From: Gammaproteobacteria bacterium
GTDB taxonomy: Bacteria > Pseudomonadota > Gammaproteobacteria > GCA-001735895
Assembly (NCBI GenBank): GCA_003645435.1
Contig: QNFD01000081.1
Location: 1-9,316 of the forward strand
Reading direction: 5' to 3'
Length of the DNA: 9,316 nt
Shown piece after piece: positions 1-6,880 of the stretch (its first letter is position 1; each line of letters starts with the position of its first letter). Under the pieces are notes generated by a model that saw nothing but the letters and a program-made list of their open reading frames with translations, made no database searches and was not told the origin of the DNA. The translations under genes were made by a program, and so were the position numbers.

Positions 1-1881
1 CAAGCCCTGTTGTCGGTTGAAAACCTGGCAGTCGATTTTTACCTGCAGGGGAATCCGATATCTGCGGTTGAAGACGTATCTTTCACGGTAAATCCTGGTG
101 AAACTGTCGCCCTGGTGGGTGAGTCTGGTTCCGGAAAGTCGGTTACCGCACAGGCCGTGATGGGAATTTTGCCGCGGGCTGCCGAGATCACCAGAGGCAG
201 GATTTTATTCGACGATCCATCGAGTAAGGGCAATGTAGTAGACATTGCCGCCCTGGATCCGGAAAGTGAGGAAATGCGCCAAATACGTGGTGGTCGGATT
301 TCGATTATATTTCAGGAACCGATGACATCATTGTCGCCGGTTCACACGATTGGCGATCAGATTAGCGAGGCACTGTTTTTACACCGGGATGCCAGTTACC
401 AGGAAGGTATGAAGCTTACCGAAACGATGTTGGAGCATGTTGACTTTCCCGATCCAAAACGTGCTTTACGAATGTACCCGTTCGAATTGTCAGGCGGCTT
501 ACGCCAGCGCGCGATGATCGCAATGGCAATGATATGTCATCCATTACTGCTGATTGCCGACGAGCCTACCACCGCGCTTGACGTCACCATCCAGGCGCGA
601 ATTCTGAAACTGGTTAAAGAGTTACAAAAAGAGCTTGGTATGTCGCTCTTGTTAATCACCCATGATCTCGGTGTTGTCGCCAACATGGCAGATCAGGTTG
701 TAGTGATGTATCACGGCAAGATAATGGAGTCCGGGTCGCTAAAAACCCTTTTTGATCAGCCGCAACACCCATACCTGAAGGCTTTATTGCACGCGGTGCC
801 GCGATTCGATATGGAAGAGGGTGAGCGTCTCGTTCCGGTACGGGAGATCGATTACAAAATTGGTTCTATCGGGAAAGATAAAACCGTCTGGCCCGAGAGT
901 GCGGTTGACACGCCGATCCTTCGAGTAAAGGACGTCAGCAAAACCTATACCTTACATAGCGGTAGCTGGTTAAAGGGGAAAACATCGTTGTTTCGAGCGG
1001 TAGACAATGTTTCATTCGATGTGCGGCAGGGGGAGTGTTTCGGCCTGGTCGGTGAAAGCGGTTGCGGCAAGACCACCCTGAGTAAAATCATCATGCGTGC
1101 ATTGACTCCGGATAGCGGCCTCATCGAATACAATGACAGGGGCAATATTATTGACGTAAGAGCGCTGGAGAACGGGCCACTGATGGCGTTTCGGCGCAAA
1201 ATGCAGTTTATATTTCAGGATCCATTCAGTGCGTTAAGCCCGCGCATGACTATCTTTGATATATTGCGCGAACCCCTGGTAGTACATAAGATGGGTGATG
1301 CGGCCTCGCAGAACGCAATGACCACGGAGTTGATGCGATTGGTAGGGCTCGACCCGCGTTATTTGAATCGCTATCCGCACAGTTTCTCGGGTGGGCAAAG
1401 GCAACGTATTGGTATCGCACGGGCGCTGGCCTTGCAGCCGGACCTGTTAATTTGTGACGAACCGGTCTCAGCCCTGGACGTTTCGATCCAGGCCCAGATA
1501 TTGAATTTACTCAAGGATTTGCAGCAGGAACTCGGGCTCACCTATATTTTTATCTCGCACAATCTGGCTGTGATTAACTACATTGCCGATCGCATTGCGG
1601 TAATGTGCCGGGGGCAGTTGGTTGAACTGGCTCCTCGCGAACTATTATTTGCAAACCCGATACATCCCTACACACGCGCACTATTGTCGGCCGTGCCTCA
1701 TCCCGAATTGAGCCAGCCGCTCGATTTCTCCGCTATCACCGATGGCGCCGCCTCGGAACCTTCGTTGTGGCAAGCGCCGTTTACGGTTGACGGCGAGGCA
1801 GCGATGACATTCCTGGCTTTGGGTGATGGGCATTTTGTGCGTGTTGCTGCCAATTGTAATCCCTCCGAAATTGCCGCATGA
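1..1881 (+). CDS. Fused two-domain ABC importer ATPase (DppD-DppF type), 5' end cut by window edge
   Basis: This cytoplasmic ATPase should power uptake through the two permeases encoded downstream. Counting from the first visible codon at base 1, the first nucleotide-binding domain has Walker A GESGSGKS (40-47), Q-loop Gln 105, signature LSGGL (163-167), Walker B ending in Asp-Glu 187-188, and H-loop His 221. The second has GESGCGKT (351-358), Gln 406, FSGGQ (462-466), Asp-Glu 486-487 and His 520. Each domain is followed by the HPY motif typical of oligopeptide-family ATPases (256-258 and 555-557). Both catalytic sites look intact, so one chain supplies what DppD and DppF supply separately; E. 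coli YejF and GsiA are fused in the same way. About 60 residues follow the second HPY. The frame is open to base 1 and reads [11 protein letters not shown], where family members have a few residues before the same segment, so the true start is probably just upstream; the TTG at 10 is less likely. The stop overlaps the next start (ATGA). Confidence 0.95.
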   Translation, partial: QALLSVENLAVDFYLQGNPISAVEDVSFTVNPGETVALVGESGSGKSVTAQAVMGILPRAAEITRGRILFDDPSSKGNVVDIAALDPESEEMRQIRGGRISIIFQEPMTSLSPVHTIGDQISEALFLHRDASYQEGMKLTETMLEHVDFPDPKRALRMYPFELSGGLRQRAMIAMAMICHPLLLIADEPTTALDVTIQARILKLVKELQKELGMSLLLITHDLGVVANMADQVVVMYHGKIMESGSLKTLFDQPQHPYLKALLHAVPRFDMEEGERLVPVREIDYKIGSIGKDKTVWPESAVDTPILRVKDVSKTYTLHSGSWLKGKTSLFRAVDNVSFDVRQGECFGLVGESGCGKTTLSKIIMRALTPDSGLIEYNDRGNIIDVRALENGPLMAFRRKMQFIFQDPFSALSPRMTIFDILREPLVVHKMGDAASQNAMTTELMRLVGLDPRYLNRYPHSFSGGQRQRIGIARALALQPDLLICDEPVSALDVSIQAQILNLLKDLQQELGLTYIFISHNLAVINYIADRIAVMCRGQLVELAPRELLFANPIHPYTRALLSAVPHPELSQPLDFSAITDGAASEPSLWQAPFTVDGEAAMTFLALGDGHFVRVAANCNPSEIAA

Positions 1882-3785
1882 ATCGCTATAGCGTATTGAT
1901 TGCTGCCGTCTTACTGTTTGGATCAGCACTTCATACTGTTTACGGTTACACGCTTATCGAAACCCCGGTGTTGCTGGAAAGCGTTCAAAATGGCGAGTTG
2001 AAACCTGTTGATGCGCGTATTCCGGAGCAACCCAGGGTTGTGACTTTCGAAGGTGAGTTTGAAGCGGGCAGACACGGCGGACAATTACGCATGTTGATGG
2101 GCAAGCAGAAAGATATTCGGCAACTCGTCATTTATGGCTACGCTCGACTGGTCGGGTACACGACCGATCTGGAGTTGCAGCCAGATATTCTGGAAAGCAT
2201 TGAGGTGGTCGAGAATCGGATTTTTACCCTGCATCTGCGCAAGGGTCACCGGTGGTCCGATGGCCAGCCGTTTACGAGCGAGGATTTTCGCTATTATTGG
2301 GAAGACATGGTCAACAATGAGGAATTATCCAGGGGTGGCCTGGCGCCTGAACTGCTCATCGATGGCGAGGGGCCGATAGTTGAATTTCCTGATTTACACA
2401 CGGTACGCTATAGCTGGTCACAACCCAATCCCTATTTCCTGCCTGCCCTGGCGGGAGCGCGCCCATTGTATATTTATAAACCTGCCCACTATCTGCGCCA
2501 GTTTCACAAACGCTATCAAAGTGAAGCGCGCATCGCCGAACTGATGAAGCAGTACAAGGCACGTACCTGGAAGGGAATGCATGTCAATTTAGACCGTCCC
2601 TACAAAGCTACCAATCCAGATTTGCCGACGCTGCAACCCTGGGTTAATACCACTTATCCGCCGTCCGAACGGTTTATATTCAAACGTAATCCTTTTTACC
2701 ATCGCATTGATAGCAACGGTCGTCAGTTACCTTATATCGATAGCATTGCGGTCAATATCGCCTCCAGTAAGCTGGTGCCTGCTAAAACAGGTGCGGATGA
2801 GGCGGATTTACAGGCACGTTACCTGCGAATGGATAACTATACATTTTTGCGGCAGGCGGCCATGCGTAACAATTTTAACGTGCGGCTCTGGAAAACTTCC
2901 AGGGGCGCCCATATTGCGCTTTTCCCGAATTTAAATACGAATGATGAAACTCTGCGTAATTTAATGCGCGATAAACGATTCAGACGCGCACTATCGCTAG
3001 CGATTCATCGCCATGAAATTAATCAGGTGGTCTATTTTGGTCTGGTGCTGGAAAGTAACAACACGGTATTACCCCAATCTCCGCTATTCAGGCCCAGGTA
3101 TCAGAAAGCGTGGACAGAATTCGATCTCGCGCAAGCTAACCAGCTACTCGATGAGCTAGGCCTCACCGAGCGTGACAGCCGAGGAGTACGCCTGATGGCC
3201 GATGGTCGGCCACTGGAGATTCTAATTCAGACCGCCGGTGAAAGTACCGAACAAACCGATGTGCTGGAATTAATCAGCGATAGCTGGTTGCGGGCCGGCG
3301 TCAAGCTTTACAGCGTGCCATCAACGCGAGAAGTGTTTCGAAATCGTATTTTTTCCGGGGAAGCGGTAATGTCGATCTGGTCCGGACTGGCGAACGCTTT
3401 ACCGACGGCCGATACCAGTCCAGCCGACCTGGCACCGACCACGCAGTATCAATATCAGTGGCCAAAGTGGGGTCAGTACCACGAATCGAGCGGCAAAAGC
3501 GGAGAAAAATCCGAGGATAGTGCAGTGAATGAACTGAGCAGGCTGAATGCCCAGTGGCGGCATTCCATGAGCTTTGTTGAACGTGAAAAAATCTGGCATC
3601 GGATGCTCGAAATTCACAGCGAGGAAATGTTCACAATTGGTGTCATTAGCGGAATTCGACACCCGGTGGTGGTCAACAATTTCTTGCACAATGTTCCAGC
3701 CGAAGGATTCTACGATATCAGGCCAACCGCTTACTTTGGTGTCTACAAGCCCGATACTTTCTGGTTTGACGAGGAGAGACGCTAG
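1878..3785 (+). CDS. Periplasmic solute-binding protein, family 5 (SBP_bac_5)
   Basis: This is the secreted binding protein that should capture the ligand for the importer. The 635-residue product begins with a signal peptide: Arg 3, a hydrophobic core at about 5-18, and a likely cleavage after VYG at 21-23. No lipobox cysteine is visible, so a free periplasmic protein is expected. The family hallmark lies at 119-137 (HLRKG, then WSDGQPFTSEDF), and RNPFYHRID plus GRQLPYID at 270-288 is another motif common in this family. The chain is longer than typical DppA/OppA (about 510-540 residues) and closer to YejA-like or sugar/opine-type members. The ATG overlaps the ATPase stop and no strong Shine-Dalgarno precedes it, so translation is probably coupled to the upstream gene. 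The ligand cannot be deduced from sequence alone; peptides, oligosaccharides or opine-like compounds are all possible. Confidence 0.93.
   Translation: MNRYSVLIAAVLLFGSALHTVYGYTLIETPVLLESVQNGELKPVDARIPEQPRVVTFEGEFEAGRHGGQLRMLMGKQKDIRQLVIYGYARLVGYTTDLELQPDILESIEVVENRIFTLHLRKGHRWSDGQPFTSEDFRYYWEDMVNNEELSRGGLAPELLIDGEGPIVEFPDLHTVRYSWSQPNPYFLPALAGARPLYIYKPAHYLRQFHKRYQSEARIAELMKQYKARTWKGMHVNLDRPYKATNPDLPTLQPWVNTTYPPSERFIFKRNPFYHRIDSNGRQLPYIDSIAVNIASSKLVPAKTGADEADLQARYLRMDNYTFLRQAAMRNNFNVRLWKTSRGAHIALFPNLNTNDETLRNLMRDKRFRRALSLAIHRHEINQVVYFGLVLESNNTVLPQSPLFRPRYQKAWTEFDLAQANQLLDELGLTERDSRGVRLMADGRPLEILIQTAGESTEQTDVLELISDSWLRAGVKLYSVPSTREVFRNRIFSGEAVMSIWSGLANALPTADTSPADLAPTTQYQYQWPKWGQYHESSGKSGEKSEDSAVNELSRLNAQWRHSMSFVEREKIWHRMLEIHSEEMFTIGVISGIRHPVVVNNFLHNVPAEGFYDIRPTAYFGVYKPDTFWFDEERR
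3771..3776 (+). promoter_or_regulatory. Ribosome binding site for the DppB-type permease
   Basis: GAGGAG lies inside the last codons of the binding-protein gene, 8 bases before the GTG at 3785. It supports that GTG as the start even though it overlaps the upstream TAG by one base. Confidence 0.7.
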
Positions 3786-4783
3786 TGTTGGACTATATCC
3801 TGCGTCGAGTGCTGACCATGATTCCCACGTTGTTGGTAATCAGTTTACTGGTCTTCGTGATTATTCAATTACCGCCGGGCGATTATCTTGAGAGCCATAT
3901 TGCCGAATTACAAAGTCAGGGAGAATCGGTTGACGAACAACAGATTGCTTTCCTGCGTGAGGAATATGGACTCGATCGACCGTTTTACGAGCAATATTTT
4001 TTCTGGCTGATTGGCATGCTACAGGGAGATTTTGGCTATTCATTTGAATATGATCTTCCCGTAACAGAAGTCGTCGGCGACAGGCTATTCCTGACCGTAA
4101 TGATTTCTATCCTGACGATTATATTCACCTGGGTGGTCGCATTTCCTATTGGCATATATTCGGCCACGCATCAGTACAGTTGGGGTGATTATGGCTTGTC
4201 ATTCCTTGGTTTCCTCGGCCTGGCAACACCTAATTTCCTGCTCGCCCTGGTGATGCTGTACTTCGCCAACGTCTATTTTGGTACTTCGATCGGTGGACTA
4301 ATGGCACCCGAATACATCGACGCGCCGTGGAGCCTTGACAAGCTAATCTCGGTACTCGAGCACTTATGGATACCAGTGGTGGTCATTGGCACCTCGGGTA
4401 CCGCCGGAATGATTCGGCGTTTACGTGCCAATTTACTCGATGAGTTACAAAAACAGTACGTGGTAACCGGACGCGCCAAGGGCTTACCGCCGGGTAAACT
4501 ATTGAGGAAGTACCCCTTGCGCGTAGCACTGAATTTTTTTGTTGCCGATATCGGTAATCTTTTGCCGACGGTTATTTCCGGTGCGGAGATTGTCGCCGTG
4601 GTGATGTCTTTACCGACTACCGGCCCGATTTTACTGGCGGCCCTGCAAAGCCAGGATATGTATCTGGCGGGTTCGTTTCTTATGTTCCTGGCGGTGTTGA
4701 CCGTGTTTGGTGTGCTCGTATCCGACATTGCGCTAGCCTTGCTAGACCCACGTATTCGTCTGCAGGGGGATATGGACCAGTGA
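3785..4783 (+). CDS. ABC importer permease, DppB/OppB type
   Basis: This inner-membrane subunit forms half of the translocation pore. The 332-residue product starts with YILRRVLTMIPTLLVISLLVF, the usual first membrane helix of DppB-type permeases (about 9-28), followed by LPPGDY. The pattern EEYGLDRPFYEQYFFWL (59-75) and GDFGYSF (81-87) is standard for the family. Further membrane segments are predicted near 102-126, 138-165, 194-210, 248-275 and 295-320. The coupling loop that contacts the ATPase is visible at 225-234 (YVVTGRAKGL). The protein ends with LLDPRIR, also typical. The GTG start overlaps the preceding stop (TAGTG) and has a good ribosome binding site. The LPPGDY variant recalls permeases often annotated for oligosaccharide or opine uptake, but that does not fix the substrate. 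Confidence 0.94.
   Translation: MLDYILRRVLTMIPTLLVISLLVFVIIQLPPGDYLESHIAELQSQGESVDEQQIAFLREEYGLDRPFYEQYFFWLIGMLQGDFGYSFEYDLPVTEVVGDRLFLTVMISILTIIFTWVVAFPIGIYSATHQYSWGDYGLSFLGFLGLATPNFLLALVMLYFANVYFGTSIGGLMAPEYIDAPWSLDKLISVLEHLWIPVVVIGTSGTAGMIRRLRANLLDELQKQYVVTGRAKGLPPGKLLRKYPLRVALNFFVADIGNLLPTVISGAEIVAVVMSLPTTGPILLAALQSQDMYLAGSFLMFLAVLTVFGVLVSDIALALLDPRIRLQGDMDQ
4764..4770 (+). promoter_or_regulatory. Ribosome binding site for the DppC-type permease
   Basis: AGGGGGA sits 9 bases upstream of the GTG at 4780, within the end of the preceding permease gene. It supports GTG 4780 as the true start and the four-base GTGA overlap. Confidence 0.7.
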
Positions 4784-5940
4784 ACCGGCAGCAGCGAATA
4801 GAGCACTTTGTTTCGAGCGAACCTTTTGACCCATTGTCGATAGAGAAGCTGACACCCGAGCAGGAAAAATATTACCTCGCTTCGCAGTGGAAGTTGATGT
4901 GGTGGAAATTGAAGCGCCATCGACTGGCTGTTATTTGCGGCGTCATTCTCGCGTTAAACTATGGCTCCGTATTGTTTAGTGAAATTATTGCACCCTACAA
5001 TCTACATACACGCAACACCGACTATATCTACTCGCCACCGCAATCTGTGCATCTATTCCACGCGGGTGAATTCATTGGTCCCTTCGTATACGGACGCGAT
5101 TATGAACTGGATATGGACCTGCTCAAGCGCAGTTACCCGGAGCGAAAAGATGATGTGCAGCCGCTGCGTTTTTTTTGCAGAGGTGACAGCTATCAGTTCT
5201 GGGGTCTGTTTGAGGGAAATTTTCATCTATTTTGTCCTCCGGAAAATGGCACCTTCTTTCTTCTCGGTACCGATCGTCTCGGTCGTGATGTGTTATCGAG
5301 GATTACCTATGGTGCACGAATTTCGTTGACTATTGGCATCATCGGCATCGCAATTAGTTTTACGCTTGGCATACTGCTAGGTGGCCTGGCGGGTTATTAC
5401 GGTGGTTGGGTCGATGCCACCGTGCAACGTGCTATCGAAGTAATTCGATCGTTTCCGGAATTACCCCTGTGGATGGCGTTATCCGCGGTATTGCCGGTGA
5501 ACTGGAGTCCGATTCTAATATTCTTTGGTATTACCGTAATTCTGGCGATGCTCGACTGGACCGGGCTTGCCAGAGCGGTGCGTTCGAAACTGCTGGCTTT
5601 ACGCGAGGAGGACTTCTGTACCGCTGCCGAATTAATGGGGGCGAAACCGAGTCGTATCATAGGCCGGCATTTACTTCCGGGGTTCATGAGTCATCTGATA
5701 GCGTCTGCAACCTTGTCGATTCCGGCGATGATTCTCGGTGAAACTGCATTAAGTTTTCTCGGTCTCGGTTTACGCCCACCTGTGACCAGTTGGGGCGTAC
5801 TGCTCAATGAGGCACAGAATATCAACGTGGTAGCGCTCTATCCCTGGTTAATGTTTCCGGTTGTTCCGGTAATATTGATTATTCTTGCATTCAATTTCTT
5901 CGGCGACGGCCTGCGTGATGCCGCCGACCCGTACAAGTAG
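4780..5940 (+). CDS. ABC importer permease, DppC/OppC type, with enlarged periplasmic loop
   Basis: This is the second pore-forming inner-membrane subunit, partner of the DppB-type protein. The 386-residue product has a cytoplasmic N-terminus with WKLMWWKLKRHRLA before the first membrane helix (about 49-70). The DppC hallmark LLGTDRLGRDVLSRI is at 161-175, and membrane helices follow near 181-207, 226-262 (probably two) and 303-325, with a last one near 354-375. The ATPase-contacting EAA-type loop is DFCTAAELMGAKPSRIIGRHLLP (278-300, key residues A282, A283, G287). The C-terminus FGDGLRDAADP is classical. Between helix 1 and the LGTDRLGRD motif there are about 90 residues, much longer than in E. 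coli DppC (about 300 residues in total), with two cysteines at 133 and 152 that should face the periplasm. Such a loop also occurs, from memory, in some sugar- or opine-type family members. The gene starts at GTG overlapping the previous stop. Confidence 0.94.
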   Translation: MNRQQRIEHFVSSEPFDPLSIEKLTPEQEKYYLASQWKLMWWKLKRHRLAVICGVILALNYGSVLFSEIIAPYNLHTRNTDYIYSPPQSVHLFHAGEFIGPFVYGRDYELDMDLLKRSYPERKDDVQPLRFFCRGDSYQFWGLFEGNFHLFCPPENGTFFLLGTDRLGRDVLSRITYGARISLTIGIIGIAISFTLGILLGGLAGYYGGWVDATVQRAIEVIRSFPELPLWMALSAVLPVNWSPILIFFGITVILAMLDWTGLARAVRSKLLALREEDFCTAAELMGAKPSRIIGRHLLPGFMSHLIASATLSIPAMILGETALSFLGLGLRPPVTSWGVLLNEAQNINVVALYPWLMFPVVPVILIILAFNFFGDGLRDAADPYK

Positions 5941-5952
5941 GCCTGAATTAGC

Positions 5953-5956
5953 GGAG
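5953..5956 (+). promoter_or_regulatory. Ribosome binding site that fixes the methyltransferase start
   Basis: GGAG lies 9 bases before the ATG at 5966. The same frame is open back to an ATG at 5885, but that start would overlap the permease gene by 56 bases, has no comparable site, and would add 27 residues that only mirror permease sequence. Confidence 0.7.
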
Positions 5957-5965
5957 CAGTCGAAC

Positions 5966-6847
5966 ATGGCCATTCGGTTTGAAACCCGCGAGCACTGCCC
6001 CGTGTGCGGAAATATCAGGGCAGCGACTCTTTACCAGGCCCCGTTTTCCGATCCGGCCCTGAAACAGTTCATCGGTAGTTTCTATCAGGATCGCGCGGAT
6101 TTAAGTGTCCTCAAGGATGCCGCCTATCGGGTTGTCAAATGCCGGAGTTGCGGTTTTATCTACCAGGCCAATGTACTCAATGATGAAGGCATGACAGTCC
6201 TTTATGGCGACTGGGTTAACGCCGAGGCGAGTTTACAGAAAAAACAAAATGCGAGGGCAAAACTGTACAGGCAATACGCCGGCCAGATGCAGACAGTATC
6301 AAGATTGTTTCCAATAATACCGGGGCAGGTAAAGGTGCTCGAATTCGGTATGGGCTGGGGTTTCTGGAGCCGTATGGCGCAGGCATTCGGCTTCCGCGTG
6401 GAAGGACTCGAGCTGTCACCGGAACGAGCTGAATACGCCAGCTCGCTGGGTGTCAAGGTAATCGATAAGCTTCCCGAAGCGGGGTCGCACTACCATTTTA
6501 TTTACGCAAACCAGGTTTTTGAGCACCTTTCAAACCCTCTCGAAACATTACAACAATTACAGAGCAGGTTAACCCCCGACGGCGTAATTTATCTGCGGGT
6601 TCCGGATGGACGCGGGATTGAAAAAACGCTGGCACAGTCGGGCTGGTCCAGCGATCTAGATGCTATCCATCCACTCGAACACATTAACTGTTTTACACGT
6701 GATAGCCTGTGCCAGCTTGCTTTAGGTGCCGGGCTCGTTGTTTTTCAGCCGCCGTTGCGGCTATGCCTCGGTAGTCTCTGGGGTGGAATAAAACGGGAAT
6801 ATGCGGATCGATTTCTGACGACCCATGTCTTTTTCAAAAACCGCTAG
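5966..6847 (+). CDS. Class I SAM-dependent methyltransferase with N-terminal zinc-ribbon-like CxxC pairs
   Basis: The product (293 residues) should transfer a methyl group from S-adenosylmethionine in the cytoplasm; its acceptor is unknown. Two cysteine pairs, CPVCG (11-15) and CRSCG (59-63), frame the N-terminal part and probably bind zinc. The SAM-binding fold follows: motif I VLEFGMGWGFWS (124-135), the acidic residue after strand 2 at Glu 149 in GLELS, and the segment FIYANQVFEHLSNP (178-191) as in Methyltransf_23-type enzymes. HPLEHINCFT (235-244) matches the EHIN-FT motif common in this group. The combination resembles methyltransferases found in sugar-nucleotide and polysaccharide loci, but no such genes are visible here. 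The ATG at 5966 is preferred because of GGAG at good spacing and because the CPVCG motif follows after ten residues. The gene lies 25 bases after the importer on the same strand and is probably co-transcribed. Confidence 0.9.
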   Translation: MAIRFETREHCPVCGNIRAATLYQAPFSDPALKQFIGSFYQDRADLSVLKDAAYRVVKCRSCGFIYQANVLNDEGMTVLYGDWVNAEASLQKKQNARAKLYRQYAGQMQTVSRLFPIIPGQVKVLEFGMGWGFWSRMAQAFGFRVEGLELSPERAEYASSLGVKVIDKLPEAGSHYHFIYANQVFEHLSNPLETLQQLQSRLTPDGVIYLRVPDGRGIEKTLAQSGWSSDLDAIHPLEHINCFTRDSLCQLALGAGLVVFQPPLRLCLGSLWGGIKREYADRFLTTHVFFKNR

Positions 6848-6880
6848 CCTAGAAATTTTACCTTCCTGTCGACAGGCGGG
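6848..6880. other. Convergent junction without a convincing terminator
   Basis: Only 33 bases separate the stops of the methyltransferase and the reverse-strand ABC gene. They include a perfect 12-base palindrome CCTGTCGACAGG (6865-6876), which as a hairpin would give only a four-pair stem with a four-base loop. No T-run follows on either strand, so an intrinsic terminator is not supported. Transcripts from the two sides may overlap. Confidence 0.5.

Noticed and set aside
10..12. TTG at base 10 as the start of the fused ATPase
   Set aside because: The frame is open to base 1 and the preceding residues Ala-Leu fit the usual start of this domain, so a start just left of the window is more likely.
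4273..4920. 215-codon open frame on the reverse strand opposite the two permease genes
   Set aside because: It lies wholly opposite well-supported permease genes, has an arginine/serine/proline-rich composition without domain motifs, and reads as the antisense shadow of them.
5169..5176. Run of eight T in the DppC-type permease gene, considered as a frameshift or sequencing-error site
   Set aside because: The protein reads correctly through it into the LGTDRLGRD motif, so there is no sign of a frame change.
5885..5965. Earlier in-frame ATG for the methyltransferase, giving a 320-residue protein
   Set aside because: The added 27 residues overlap the permease gene in another frame, carry no family feature, and lack a ribosome binding site like that before 5966.
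6865..6876. Perfect palindrome CCTGTCGACAGG between the convergent genes, considered as a bidirectional terminator or operator
   Set aside because: The stem would be only four pairs around a four-base loop with no T-run on either side, and 12-base palindromes arise by chance. No second copy was noticed.
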